Source: Psilocybe azurescens (taxonomy: Eukaryota > Basidiomycota > Agaricomycetes > Agaricales > Agrocybaceae). From it: a stretch of DNA of 64,000 nucleotides. Positions 11,858 through 24,736 of this stretch are shown one piece after another; positions within the stretch are counted from its first letter, which is position 1; each line of letters starts with the position of its first letter. The stretch is from assembly GCA_023853785.1 (NCBI GenBank), contig JAJIRX010001026.1, forward strand, positions 1 to 64,000, in the 5' to 3' direction. A program made the position numbers and the translations under genes. The notes under the pieces were generated by a model that worked only from the letters and a program-made list of their open reading frames with translations, was not told where the DNA came from and searched no databases.

Positions 11858-13500
11858 TGTACATATCTGTTGCAATGCCAAAAATGACATATGGTCTAGA
11901 TGTGTGGTACACGCCACCCCACCAAGTTCAAGGGAAAAACACCAGACTGACTCTGTAGGCACTCTGAAAGAGTTCACCAAAATGCAAGGAATTGCCACGC
12001 TGGCAATAACGGGAGCGTTATGAACCACCCTACTGACCTGCTAGACCCTCATGCTGGAGTGCTACCAACTGACCTAATGCTAAGGAAAACATGCTATAGG
12101 GCACTGGTACGTATTTTCTCCCTGCCTGCTGAAAACCCTGCTGCCACCCTACTCCCCAAGTACCACAACAAAAGGCCAAGTCACACGCTACCTCACTGCA
12201 AATGCTAATGCAGACGTTCAAATTCAACCCAACCAAAACCGAGTGCATTCAACCACAACATAATCGCCCTGAAGAACGACATGACTACACAACTCAAATT
12301 GCCAGATCGCAAGATGACACAATCATGTACAAAAAGAATGATACAGCAAAGATCCACATATACACAGACAGCTCCAGCATCAACGGCATGGTAGGAGCAT
12401 CTGCAGTAATGTACTACGTGGGATACGACAAGCCAGGCCAGACCATGTGATATCAACTAGGCCCGGACACCATCTACTCAACCGATGATGCTGAGTCAGT
12501 GGGGTGACAATGGGTTGCTGGATGCTCCGCAACTCAAGCAGGCTGGGGCCACTAACCTCATCCATATACACCAACAGCAAAAACATCATCAATGCCATGA
12601 ACGACAAAACACCAAAAAGCAGGTCTTACCTGGTAGAAGAGCTGAACCTAATAGCAAGCAGACTTATAGGCCACGAACAAGTCCCATACCACGGTGAAAA
12701 GTTCACCATCAGATGGATCCCTGCTCACAAAAATATCACAGGAAACGAAGCTTCCAACAATGAAGCCCAAAGAGCGGCAGCTGGGGAGCAACTATCCCCA
12801 CGAAATCTGCTACCGCATTACTTGCGAAAGGGCAACCTACCAACTAGCACGAAGCACCTCAAACTCCGAATGCAAATTGCCCTAGACGATGAAGCCACCA
12901 AACAATGGAACGACTCTCATCGCAAACAGTCATTCGCCAATGTTGATACCGACTTCCCATTCCACAACTTCCAAAAGATCCAAAATACAATGACACGAGC
13001 GAAAGCGTAGTATCTACATGCAGTTATGCACAGGTCACATACTGCTGAATAGCTATCTCAACTGATTTGGAAAATCTGACACAGGCAGATGCACTGAGTG
13101 CAGAACAGCAAACCGAGGAATCATTGAAGAAACCGTCACACACGTCCTGTACGAATGCCCTCCTATACCTGGGAACGAGCCGAGATGGATCAGCAACTAG
13201 GTCGCAACGCACGCAATACGAGAACAATCCTCTCGCGGAAAGCCACACATGAAAATACTAATGAAATACATTGCAAAGACCAAACGACTACGGACAACAC
13301 CAGGTGATGTACACAACACCCTCGAAGATGCAGACTAAAACAAGAGAACATGCTACAGAAACACACCCACATTCTCCCCAATCCCACCACCTGACCACAA
13401 CAAGCCCTCGACTCAAGGGCCCTGGAAACACCATCTGCACAACACACACCGAAAACCGAGCACCCATCCCAACCAAGCCCATTGACACTCAATAGGGCGT
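11850..13500 (+). pseudogene. LINE ORF2, C-terminal part with RNase H
   Basis: Continuation of the LINE reverse-transcriptase protein after element A. It includes VAMPKMTYGLDVWYTPPHQ (11870) and FTKMQGIATLAITGAL (11973), typical thumb/connection sequences of fungal LINEs. The RNase H domain runs from about 12350 (IHIYTDSSSINGMVGASAV, first catalytic Asp) to 12760 (WIPAHKNITGNEASNNEAQ, the family's C-terminal His/Asn-Asp motif region). A cysteine/histidine motif (RCTECRTANRGI, then HVLYECP) near 13090-13160 is the usual zinc-like end of such proteins. Stops and shifts near 12050, 12450, 12510 and 13020 break the frame. The 3' untranslated region and A-tail end at 13782. Confidence 0.8.
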
Positions 13501-13782
13501 CTAGCAGAAAAAACATCAGTTAGCAGAAAATGCAATTGAAGAAGATCCAAATGAAATGACCCACCCGACAAGATACGAGCGCCCGGAAACAATGTTTCTT
13601 TGTTGGGCTGACTGGGGAGGGATTGCTGTAGTCCAACCCTACAGGTGTACCCCAGCAGTGCACGCAGGGCTCACAGGAATGGAGCTGTACATAGGGTACT
13701 GTTATATCAATGGTAATAGTTAGTTAGGTCTGCATGGGGCCTTGCCCCAATAGACATAAATCAACAAGAAAAAAAAAAAAAA

Positions 13783-16530
13783 TGCTTGACATCATGTTGT
13801 CGTGCGCTAGGGCCTAAGCAGTCAGTATGATGTCTATTTATAGGCAATTCCATGCTCTACGCTCTAACAACTCAGGCTACTGTTCCTTCACACCTGTCTG
13901 TTAGTTAGTTGGCCAAGTGTCACTTTTTGACCATCCTAAGTATGAGTCCTGAGCTCTCCTCCACCATTAAATAAGAACTTTGACAAGCATCGCTCTATAC
14001 TGTACATCTGTTTGGTTCAACCTTACCAGAAACGCTAGATGGATGCATTTCCTCGAAGGACCCAAAACAAATTTGCTGCATGCTGACTCTCAACGTCTAT
14101 CATACACCCACACTCGAAATCCAAACTAGTCCCCACATACTCCACATACCACTTCACCTCCCTGCGAATACCCAGCCAAAAGACAACAATCATGTGGAAA
14201 ATCTCGTTCATTCCATTCCCAAACCCCATCCCATCCCATTCGCAGCCTCAATCACCTTCCAAGTTGATTCCGGTAGGGGTAGTGGATAGTACTACCAAGC
14301 AACTTCCGGTCAATTCTTATTCCTGCCACTTTGCCTGCAATTCCAAGTATATTCTTTGGAGCTTAACTTAATATACTATTATTCTTTTCTAATGGACTGT
14401 CTAGCGTCTCGTACTATCAGTAGTACATCCATTGTCCCATTGATGTGCTTAATACATGGGTAAAATCATGCATAGTTCTCAAATCTTCACTCCAGTGCTG
14501 CTCATTTCTTTCATTTGGTGAGTATAAGTCTGTTGTTTCCTTCCTGTGCTTCGGAGCGGGATTGATAATATCATGTTTTGGTGTACTGTCCTTTCATAGA
14601 CCTGCACACTGGGAGAAAGTGTGGTGATTACAACTCGTATATCATTGTCACATGTACCTTTATGGTCATAGGACGGCTACTGAGCTGTATGGTTGGGCTG
14701 AGGAAATCGAAGTGGTACGCAAACCCTACTCTCTGCCTTCATCTATCCCTCCCACCTCCAAGTATATAATACCCTTCCATAGCATGATCTCACGTTACCC
14801 TTGCATTTTCCATCCCAACTGCACCTGACTAATTGTAAACCTCATATGAAAACAGGATTTGTCTTGTTTATGGCCTTCTTCAATGTTCATGGACACCAAT
14901 GCACTCACCATCCTGCTGGTTCAGAGCCTTGTTGTGTCTGCATCTGACCTTTTGTAAGGGGCCAAGAATAAGAAGACTCAATTATAGGAAGGTCACTGAC
15001 TTATCCAACATTTATAGAACGCTTAGGTTGATGCTACATGGCTTTTGTTCCTGTATTATCAATTATTCACCTCATCATCTTGTCTATGGCACGTCCTGTA
15101 TCTGCACCCACACCCACATTTTGTTTGAAATGAATCGGATATGGACATGGAATGAGCCTCCTCTCGTGTGCTGATACCGTCTTTGCACCCCACGGGGATC
15201 TCACACAGCCTATCAGCCTCTGTCCGTTCTCGGGCCTGATATTCCCCATATAATGTTCAATAATGTGACCATTAAGAAGGGTGTGGATGGACGTTCTTTC
15301 CAAGTACCTGCATATGATTTGACATTTGTCTAGTCAAGGATAAGGAAAGGAGAGCGATGGGGTTGTTGATGTTCTCTCCAAAAATTTTACCCCATATCAC
15401 TTTTTATTTGGCTCGGCAACATAAAAGTAACTATAATGTACGTCGTTCCTGGCTTGTGTCGGAATGTCAAAGGTGTTGGCACCTCATTTATTTTTATTCA
15501 AGATCATCCCACTGCTAATCCTTGCATGCAGCAGGTTGGTATGAATAGCATTCTGTCATTTACATCCATAGCTACACCACTCTAAGTCCCAGCTTGCGCT
15601 ACCTCAACATTGAGCATTGTGGTACTGAGATCTGATACAGATAGTAACAAATTTCAATTGACTCGGGCACTCGCGACAATCAGCTCGACGTAAATCATTA
15701 ATGGGCATGTGTATTTTACTCTTCCTTTGAGTTAATCCTTGTATGTCGTCCCCTAGCACACGTTCGTACTTTTGGCATCAGTATTAATGACCCATTTGGA
15801 AAATGTTCCTACTCTACCACTCATACTGCCATGAGTTAATTAGACCAACTGGCCTTGATATCATATCTCGCTGTGTGAGATAAACCTGCAGTAAAACAAT
15901 GAGACGTCCTGATGATGGGTTAGCTCATCTCATATCTCCTGGCTCAGGTTGCTCTATGCACATATTAATTATGAAAAATGTGAATGTATGACAGCTGGAT
16001 GATGATCTCAAAGATCATGATGGTATTTTGAGCACTATTCTATTGAATTGCACATTCCATCGAGCTCACCCTGGTCTTGATATGCTGATTCCGTGATCTT
16101 TGCATGATCAGCCACATAGGACGCGAAACAAAAATATCGATGTCAGTAGGTGTCATCAGGAGATTTGGTCACTTTACATGTCAAGATCATGCCTAACCAC
16201 CGCTTCTATGACTGCCAGACTGACAAAATGGAAAATGGCGTAGTTCGGGAACATTATGAAAGATCATAAAAGTTAACCATCCAAGTCCTGGTGTATGCAG
16301 GGCCACAATAGACTATGCATAGACTTAATTCCACTAAGACTGTAAGCTGGGTATCAAATCAGTTGGTCATCCAAAGTGGGTCGTCACAACCATACCTATG
16401 AAGTGAACATGATATGTCTAATGGTTGAATTGATGATGGTGTCAGGATGATTCTTTGGAACATCCATGGTAACTGTTCCATGCATTTGCAACAATAAGTA
16501 GCATATGATAAGAATACTATAGTAAGCCAA
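13783..16530. other. Gene-free stretch
   Basis: About 2.7 kb of moderately AT-rich sequence after the LINE tail. Small open frames (for example near 14080-14290 and 14899-15174) have no family resemblance I can recognise, no intron signals and no composition bias. I see no gene, RNA or repeat structure to report. Confidence 0.4.
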
Positions 16531-16539
16531 TATATATAA
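16531..16539 (+). promoter_or_regulatory. TATA-like box upstream of membrane-protein remnant
   Basis: TATATATAA lies 44-52 bp before the ATG at 16583, a plausible spacing for a fungal core promoter. Confidence 0.4.
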
Positions 16540-16582
16540 GGTGTTCAGTGGATGAAAATCTACAACTACAAAGCATCATACC

Positions 16583-17641
16583 ATGTCTACACCTGGCATT
16601 CCAATCCCAGTAAATGTACAAGAGAATCAAATTAGCGGCAATCTCAATGGCTCAATGCTTTTGAATTTCCTCATGGGTAAGTCTCCGCTTCTGTGAATAA
16701 AAACACCACAAACTTACATACATGTGTTAGGTATTTACATCATGGTATACGGAGGGACCATGTACATTTACCATGGGTTCTTCCCTTCGGATTTTAAATA
16801 AACTCTGTCAATGATGTCTCCTAAAGTATCCAAAAAGCCCACAAGTTTGAATTGTTGCATTGTTATATTGACCATTTCCGTTCTGTATCTGCTATGTTTC
16901 TTAGACTTCATTGTGGGGTGGTACTTCCTTAATTGGGTAGTGGTGATAAATGGAGATACACAAGAATCAATTTTTTGGGAGGTGTGGGGAGAGTCCTCAA
17001 TGGATCTGGGTACTCAGTGACTTTCTGGAGACTTTCTTGTTCATTATTGCCGACAGACTACTGGTTGGTCATCATCATTGATTATTGTGTAATCTCATTA
17101 ACACATGGACAGATTTGGCAATTCTACCACATCTGGGGACAATCTTTTGGGAAATTTCGGCACCATTGATACTTTTAGTCATGGAATGCGGCAAGTCCTA
17201 TGGAAGAAAGTCCAGCATAAATATTTCCAGTAATTACATGTCATTGCAGGTCTCTTTGTTACAACAATGGTTTTAAATGTGAAATCAAGCGAGATAACCA
17301 GTGAAGCAAACACAATTCTATTTAACAATATCACAAGTGCTCTGACATTTGTATTGCTGGGCACCACTGCTATTACAACATTTCTTATTGGGTACAGAAT
17401 ATATTCTGCTTCTCGGTTAAATGTTTCATCATCCAAAAGATTATTCAACCACATTGTGGTTATTATCATCAAGTCAGCCGCAGCTTACACACTTGTACTG
17501 TTCCTCAAAACCATCATCATTGTTGTTCCGTCATTCAATAACGTGGAATCCACCTGGAGTGGAGTTAGATATTATGTGCAAGCAGTCCTTAGTGTTGTCA
17601 CCATTGATGAGCTGGCCTGCTCTACGCCCTCAGAATTTTGA
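16583..17641 (+). pseudogene. Multi-pass membrane protein of a mushroom-expanded family, decayed
   Basis: The start at 16583 (MSTPGIPIPVNVQ) leads through a 54-bp intron (16677-16730, GTAAGT...TTAG) into LMGIYIMVYGGTMYIY, the first membrane segment. Later segments include VLYLLCFLDFIVGWYFLNWV (16878), GDTQESIF (16953), IIADRLL (17048), APLILLVMECG (17160) and then the long block FNNITSALTFVLLGTTAITT (17320) and IIIKSAAAYTLVLFL (17467), ending EF* at 17641. This order matches a lineage-expanded mushroom family of unknown function with about seven membrane helices. Frames change in the middle (about 16780-17060) without clean introns, so it is probably decayed. A truncated relative lies at 61096-61767. 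Confidence 0.65.
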
Positions 17642-18337
17642 TTTTTGACTGTATGAAGCCTGCATCTATTTTAGGCTGACTCGGATCATCTCAGAATAGG
17701 TTCCTTGACACTTCCATCACACTTCCAAAGTCTCCAAAGTCTCAGGACACCAATCACATGTTATAGATGTTAATCTGCCAAGTCCAAAGCTTGTGGAATG
17801 TCCGGATCAACTGCGAAGCTATGCTATACCTGTTCTACACTATTCTGACGCTCAACAAACTTATCTGCAACTCAATACAGCAATTATAATGCACCTGACA
17901 AAGGTCCGGAGCACCTGGAATATTGTTCAATAGGTTCTATCATGTTCTTCACCCTTTTTATCATTGACTTTCATCTCATTTTACATTGTTGAAATATATT
18001 GTGAAGCTTTATTGTATAATATGCGGACATTGATATTCCCCTTCCTTTTCTTCTAACTTGTTCTATTTGTCTGCGGACATTTATTCACCTTCATTCTCAG
18101 TTTCTTTAGTTTCATGATTACAACCTCTTTTGACTTTTTATGTAGAAGTTTAAATTTTTCATTCAGTTCTTTGTGTGTGGCCATCACACCTCCAAATTTG
18201 CATCCATTGACCACTTTATTTACTATTCATGATTCGTAGTATAAAAGCATGTAACCTAGCTATATTTTACAACAAGTTTCCTTCCCTTGGATATAGTTCT
18301 CATATTGTGAAATTGTGCACTTTGCACCTGTTTCCAA
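17642..18337. other. Gene-free stretch
   Basis: AT-rich sequence after the membrane-protein remnant; no supported gene or repeat. It leads into the CACCTC repeat. Confidence 0.4.
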
Positions 18338-18965
18338 AGCTCCAAACCTTGTCCTCGAACCTTATTCCTGCCTTTGCACCTAGTTGCACCTCATTGCACC
18401 TTGTTGCGCACCACTGAACCTCACTGAACCTTGTCGTACACCATTGAACCTCATCATATTTCACCAAATCTTGTCTTCGCACCTTGTTGCATATCATTGT
18501 ATCTCACTGAACCTTGTTGCACCTCACTGAACCTCATCGTACACCATCAAACCTCATCATATTTCACCAAATCTTGTCTTCGCACCTTGTCGCATATTGT
18601 TGTATCCCACCGAACCTCATCGCACCTCACCGCACCTCGTTGCACCTCACTGAACCTTGTTATATTCTGCTGAACATCATTTTTACACTTTATTATTGGC
18701 ACTGCACCTTCTCTCACCTTGTTAAATAACACCGCACCTCATTGTGCACCACCGCACCTCATCGCGCACCACCGAACCTTGTCACACACCACCGAACCTC
18801 ACTGAACCTCACTGAACCTCATTATACTTTGCAGATTATTGCTCTCACCACTTGTTCTTGGACATCACATCTTACCGCACCTCATTGCACTGCACTGAAC
18901 CTTTTTATACAGCTCTGCACCTTGTTCTAGAGATTTGTACCTCTCTCACGCATCTCTACCGCACC
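18338..18965 (+). repeat. Degenerate CACCTCAyyGAACCT tandem repeat
   Basis: About 630 bp made of a variable unit of roughly 10-16 bases whose core is CACCTCA followed by CTGAACCTT or CCGCACCTC. Larger higher-order copies are visible: the stretch CATATTTCACCAAATCTTG recurs near 18456 and 18558. The open frames across it (Thr/Ser/Leu/His rich) are a by-product of the repeat. Confidence 0.8.
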
Positions 18966-20820
18966 TGATAACAATTCTGAAGGTGACCAGTACAAGCTGC
19001 AGTGCTCCCGGAAACCTGACTTGCACCTCAGACGCCTCTTGCAGTGTCATTGAGGGTTGTTATATTTGATCCTCACCATATACACACTGTAGTGCACATC
19101 ACCATATGTACCTTTTAGTATCAATCTAGGCATCCTGTGTCTTTAACTTGGAACCAGGGGATGGCACCAACAGTTTTGGTTGCCAGAATTGCTACAAACG
19201 ACAACAACAACATTGCATCCTCCACAATAACTCACATATCTGGCTTGCAATTCGGGCTCCGTGCAAGGCAGTGGCAGCGGCCATGGTGGAAACACCACTG
19301 GAGGAGACGTTAACGCCTCAGCTTATGTAGATGATGCGGATCCGAGCCCGATGATGGAAGTGAAGATAGAGTCCAGCGCAGATGCCCCATTTGGGGACAA
19401 TCAAGTCTAAAATGCGCATTTCGCGAATGCAATAGCAAGCGATGACGGATCCATCCAACACAATATTTTTCTTCTTCTTTTCCCTTTTCTTTTCCTTAGA
19501 TTTGTATCACCATCCTACAATTGGTACACTTGCGGATATTAAAGCCTACGTACGACCACATCGAAGAACACCTGACCGATTGGTTATTTGACATTTTCGT
19601 TCTTGTTTCACATTCCTCATTGGTCTCAGTTTTTCCTTTCTCGTTTTTTCTACTGTAGTTGATCCGTTGTTTCTAGTATATACAATCATACGCATTTGTT
19701 ACAAGTATGCCCCGGAACACATTAAAAGAAGGCGACAGTAGAAATAGAGATCGTAGGCAGTAAAAAATCAACAAATGAATGAGCACACGGCACTACACCG
19801 CAATCAGGGTAACGTCCAACAATACGCATGCCTCCTGCTCCTAATCCTACTCTCACAGGCAGCGCTCAGCTCTTGCATGATATAGCATTCGGGGTTCCCT
19901 TACAATCCGAGAGGATTCTCAAATAACAAGGAGAGCTTTCAGAATTTGAAGAGAACGAATGAATGAATGGAATCGATGGTACAACGGTCCAGACCACTAA
20001 TCACGTGTATACCTCCCTTAACAATACCACAATTTATCTAAGCCTACCCATTTTTATCCTTATTTGCATACGTCCAGCTAACAATTTCTAAGAGGTCCGG
20101 TGCAGCAACGGCGTAAGCCTCTTTCGCGCACAGCCACCATCCTCGCAGCCCCATCATCTCATGCACGACCCCATCTACATCCATCTTCGGGCTCGACACC
20201 TATATGAAACATTGAAAGGCGGGTGCGCCCCACTCCTCGCAGACTTCACCAACAAGGCAGAGGACATCAAGCATGATCTTCGAACACACGCGTCGAGTTC
20301 TACACTTGGACGAAGAGGACGGCAGGCCAGTTCACGGAATTGCTGACGTCCTCTGCGCCCTCGTCGCCTCCGAGGTTGCTGGCGCTCTGTGTCCTCCGTC
20401 ATCGGCTGGAGCGTCTAAGCATGGACATGCTAAAGACCAACAAATGCGACACGCTTTGAGATAAGGACACGCCTCATCCACACATACATCCTGCACCCCC
20501 ACAGCAAGCTCATGCTCTCAATCCACGTATTCCTAGCAGTCCCACCCTACGCAGCATTACTCTCTTTCATCGTTGCCCTGACTACCTCTTTGCAGTACTT
20601 GCTGGAGCATTAAGGCGGATGCATGGGGTGGTGGTGATGTGTGGCAAGTGTGCGGTGCCGATGACACCTGTTACTTGTTGTGCTCGGGGTTATTTTTGGG
20701 GCGGGGAGGATGAGGGAACGTGAGAAGTTGCTTGCAGTGCGTTAGGGATCTACTACACACCAGGACAGGTTCACATGCTCGACATAAGGATGCACGTAGT
20801 GGAAAAGAAGACGCGCCTGC
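18966..20820. other. Stretch without a recognisable gene
   Basis: No gene is supported. A short frame at about 19270-19410 encodes a Gly/Ser/Asp-rich tail that could be the 3' end of something, but it has no recognisable family. The part from about 20100 onward becomes GC-richer, like the carrier fragment that follows, and may hold degenerate upstream exons that I could not identify. Confidence 0.35.
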
Positions 20821-21437
20821 GAGAAAGCCGGGCGAGACGCGAAGGTGGTGTTGTGCGCGATCTCGGCGCGCATGCTGCTCACGCCGCTGGTGGACCTTGC
20901 GACGAAGCGCGATTGGGGTGCTGTGTGAGAGCAGTGAGTGATTTTGTTCTTTTGTTCTTTTTGTATGTACTGTATTGTGAGGGCCGGGTATATGCGCCCC
21001 CGTTTTTCCCTCTTTTCCTTCTTTTGCGCGTTTTGTGGGGGGATTTCATAACCTCCTATATTCACCATTCACATTTGATTGTGGCGGGTTTCTATTCCTT
21101 TGGTCCCGATTTCTCAACCGTTCTTCATCTTTCCTTCTTTATTTCCCTTTCCTCCCTCTCACCTTCTCTTTACAACAAAACTCTAATTAACCTTTGTCTC
21201 TCCCTTTCCTCTCACAGTCCGATATTCGTTGTCGTCATCACCCTCCTTCTCTGCTCCCCGTCCGCGCTCACCCTCGTGCAGATCACGTCCACCGGCGGAT
21301 CGGGCGGCTCGTTCGAGCGGCTCATCCACCGGAGGATACTTTGGAGCTATTGTGTATCGACGCTGGTTTTTATGTTGGGGAGTGTTGGGTGGGCTCTAGT
21401 TGGCGGCGCTTCAGGATTGGTTTTTGGAGGGTTGTGA
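20821..21437 (+). pseudogene. C-terminal fragment of an auxin-efflux-carrier-like (Mem_trans) transporter
   Basis: The first block (20821-20925) encodes KVVLCAISARMLLTPLVDL. A GTGAG...CAG intron ends at 21217. The second block (21218-21437) encodes FVVVITLLLCSPSALTLVQI, then FERLIHRRILWSYCVSTL, and ends at a stop. Fungal members of the auxin efflux carrier/Mem_trans family end in just this way, with a membrane helix containing SPPALTLAQIT and a final FERLISRTIFWSYC helix. About 400 upstream residues are missing, so this is a 5'-truncated duplicate or a decayed gene. The intron is kept, so it did not arise by retroposition. Confidence 0.65.
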
Positions 21438-21961
21438 GTTTGTCTTTTGTTCTCTGGCATTTTTACTTACTTCCCCACATACTGTACTGTCTCTCTAAGT
21501 TTCCTCACTGCTTCGATATGATAATCACAATGCGTAGATGTGTCTGGGAGCTAGTTCAATTAGTCTCATTGAGAATGAAAGAGCGGACTAGGTATATTTC
21601 TAGAGTGTACGTCTCACAGTGCGATTTATTTTCGCTAAGTCAGGAATAGGAATTATAATGAGTTCTGCTCGTTGAAACTGTAGTAAAGTAATAGCTTGAT
21701 ATCCAGGACGCTTCACTGGGAGGTCATTCTACAACTTTGAGAGTCTGGACTCTAACAAGGCTCAGCGAATAGACGGAGAAGATGGATAATGAAAACAAAC
21801 ATATGCATTTACGTCCGCGACACATGTCTACGGAACATGTTTACTCTTTACACCCACAATATAACCACCTCTGCCCCTAGGGCCCTAGGCAGGCCGGAAA
21901 TTCTACCCCATATTCTGACTTGTACTGATGGATTTTCTCAATATCTCTGGTTCTTTTCTCA
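21438..21961. other. Gene-free stretch
   Basis: No supported gene. It lies between the carrier remnant and the end of the lectin fragment on the other strand. Confidence 0.4.
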
Positions 21962-22147
21962 TTACACTGGGATCGAAAGGGTGGTCGAAACACCCGCCGT
22001 AATGTTGGACATGGTGAGCGTAGTCTGCCCGGTGGAGTCTGGGGTCCAGGTACCACTGTTGGCATAGTTCCAAATGGTTTTTTCGATAGGTCTAAAGAAC
22101 GCGTTGGTGTTGGTCTGGTAGGTGAAGGTTGAGATGGAGTAGCTCAT
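21962..22147 (-). pseudogene. Fungal fruit-body lectin, N-terminal fragment
   Basis: From ATG 22147 the frame reads MSYSISTFTYQTNTNAFF, then EKTIWNYANSGTWTPDST and TTLTMSNITAG. This is the start of the fungal fruit-body lectin family (Agaricus bisporus lectin type), sugar-binding cytoplasmic proteins of about 140 residues. The frame stops after about 61 residues, and I do not see the second half (the usual HNYKRWCD region) downstream on this strand. It is either truncated or interrupted by an intron whose second exon has been lost. The start was chosen because MSY is the usual family N-terminus; the longer upstream extension is not conserved. Confidence 0.65.
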
Positions 22148-24679
22148 TCTGTAGCGATTGTTTAGCCAGAAATTCAAGTGACAGTAACCAATATGATTAA
22201 TCTCACTTCGGTTTGAACTTTGTTTCACCGCATAAAATTCTCGAAGCCATCAGTGATCTGGTCAAGGGCAGGATATAATAGAAGAACTGACTTGTCAGAG
22301 ATGATTGATACTCATGAAATGCAGAATACAGATCGCTTCAGGCTTTTATGTTGAGGGGAGAATATATTTGTTCCTACATGAATTTTCTATAAGCCAATTC
22401 AGAAGCGCAGTAATCCTTATTAAATACATATATTCTATTTGAAAAGCAAGCAAAAATAATAATTAATGGTGAGAAGTTAGCTCCCATTTAGTTCGTCTGT
22501 GAAGTGACATAGAAGGATTTGCTAGCAATGAAACTACTGACAGTCTCGCTTCTGAAGCGAGTCAGGGGTTCAAGAACTGACAGTGTTGTTTTTAGCTTTA
22601 CCAAGCTGTTACTGCATCATCGAGGGTGGCATTATTGCAACTGATTGTGTATTGTATGTCGGATATGCCGATACCCCGTGAGTGGTATTCAATAAATCCC
22701 ACTCATGACGGTCATGTCATTTGTGCCCGAGCCCCGACACTACTAAATCCGGGGCTCCAAATGCGTTCTGAAGCTTCCGAGACATTCTGCAGAGTAGCAA
22801 GTGCGAGCAATTTCGGAGAGACATCTTGCTTGTAAGATAGAACGCTAAGTCGGGGCCGCCTTCCTAGCGCTCTATAATTATTGGAGAAGGAAGCTTGACT
22901 TACGTTACCACAGTCAGTGTTTATCACACGAAATGCCCAATGCGTAAACTACTGGATATTTTTGTACAAGCGCCCGTCTGCACCCATGAGGATCTCATGC
23001 GATATTGTTTACATATTTGAATGGATCATAATATACCTTATGTACTGTATCCATTTGGCTGCACCTTTCCCTATATTCAATGAATTCATGGCCCAATAAG
23101 GAACTTAAACCAATGACGGATGACAACCGGCACCCAAAGAGGATGCTAAACCAAGTTTCTGACATAGGTTTAAAGATCTGTTGAAGTGTTGGTTGCTCTG
23201 AAAATCGGAGGCTTGTAGATTGATTTCCATTTGAACAAAAACCTTGTCTTGCTACATCCATTGTTCTAGCACTACTGTCAACCAAAAATGGATGCACATA
23301 GCTTAGTTTATTTGCTCTATACCAGGCTTCGGATGGACATTATACAAACACAACATGCCTATGTTCTCTTGGTCTACGGGCTGGGCCCTGAGATACTTCG
23401 GGCCAAGCATGTAATCCAAGATGATTGTATTTAAAGAGGCATACAGAATAGAAGACTTGTTACTGAAATACATGGCTGTATATTAGAGCCATTCAATGAC
23501 ATGTTTTTTAAAAGATGGACTAATGCGACACGTCCACAGGGTAACTGGGAATTCAAGTGTAAACTAGTGTGTCTTGCGTGCAAATTTATGCGCTAGTTGC
23601 GCCCAAATTAAAAACCATGCGGGTATTGTTTTATCGCAATTAATCGAGTTTTTAACTCATAGAGAGAGTAGCCTGAACTCATCGGGTATCCAGAAGTAGT
23701 CTATAACAGCAAGATTATACTACTTCAAGGTTTAAAGGCAATCTCAGGCTGTGAGACGCCACGTAGTAATATATAAATAAATTTATAGCAGGTTTTTCAT
23801 ATCCTACGTGGGTGTGAGGTGTTTCTAACTCCCCGCCAACTCCCTGCAGCACCGGGTGAAATTGAAACTAACATGCTATGAAGCTTTTCAACATAACTTC
23901 AGCGCTTAACACTCGGCTATAATATATGATAGATTGACACAAATACTCACAGAGTAGTCATTGGTAAATCTAATCATTTTGAACATTTGAGTTGGGAGTG
24001 TTTTTCATATCGCTCTAGTTGCATGCTAGAGAGATTTACATGCACGCAAACGCACTTGAGTGGCCACTAGCTGCCCGTTAGCGAGAATTAGCGTAGTCGA
24101 CTTCTGCGCTCGCTCATTTCAGTGCCCGCAAGCTATGCGCTAATGAACTATGAGTGCATTCGAGCCATGCCTCTATAGTTCCATGTAATAATCTATGTTT
24201 TTTAATGAAAAATTAACTTATTTAACCTTTTAATAACGATAGTAAAGTGAGTGGTGCACATCAATCACGAAAGTGCACGTAAATACACGCAAAAATGGAT
24301 TTGCGCTTGCCGCGCTCGGCCCGCAAGTTGGCACTTTAAAAACCTGGTACCCTGTCTAGAATCTTGTCTTATGTCAAAAATCACCTTGTCATTGGTAAGT
24401 TGTTCTAGGCGAATTTAAACCGGATGCAGGGCACTACCGATGGTTAAAAGTTAGATGATTTGTATTTGTGGTAACAGGTACTTTATTCCTCCGAAATACT
24501 GTAAGAGCACCTTCTTACTATCTGGTAGCTATATTCACACAGTCTAGAACCCGATGTGTGTCAAAACCACATTGTCATTAGCAAGTTATTCTATACGAGT
24601 TTGAACCGGACGCAAGACACTACAGATAGTTTGGTATCTCTGCTTTGCTCAAGATTGTACAGCCACAAGGGCATATTTA
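22148..24679. other. Gene-free stretch with a dispersed duplication
   Basis: About 2.5 kb with no supported protein gene. Frames near 22626-22835 and 22995-23297 are unrecognisable. Near 24000-24190 the text is rich in GCGC/TGCA-type words. A direct duplication of about 90 bp is annotated separately. Confidence 0.4.
24353..24632 (+). repeat. Imperfect direct duplication (about 92 bp, two copies)
   Basis: Copy 1 (24353-24446) and copy 2 (24542-24632) share GTCTAGAA, TGTCAAAA, then TTGTCATT and AAGTT, TTCTA, CGA, and AACCGG, in the same order and spacing. The copies start 189 bp apart, so about 95 bp separates them. They end about 100 bp upstream of the DUF5648-like gene and could be duplicated promoter sequence. 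Confidence 0.6.
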
Positions 24680-24736
24680 ATGGCCTACAAGAGGTCGTAT
24701 GTTAGTCTCAATTCAGTGTCCTACAAGCTTTTCGCA

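Larger units (their letters stand above)
6889..13782 (+). mobile_element. LINE (non-LTR) retrotransposon interrupted by element A
   Basis: A non-LTR retrotransposon running left to right. Order: ORF1, ORF2 endonuclease, reverse transcriptase, RNase H, a cysteine/histidine motif, 3' untranslated region and a 14-base A-tract (13769-13782). A 2,073-bp element sits between 9777 and 11849. Removing it together with one copy of its 8-bp target duplication restores a continuous reverse-transcriptase reading frame across the junction (apart from one stop). The 5' boundary is uncertain and no target duplication for the LINE itself was found. An RNase H domain in the reverse-transcriptase ORF is a known trait of Tad-like fungal LINEs; the clade assignment is inference. 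Confidence 0.8.

Noticed and set aside
13783..14040. Possible solo LTR after the LINE tail
   Set aside because: No matching second copy, no clear TG...CA ends and no target duplication.
18431..18930. Ser/Leu/His/Thr-rich frames
   Set aside because: Direct translation of the CACCTCA repeat; no start context or introns.
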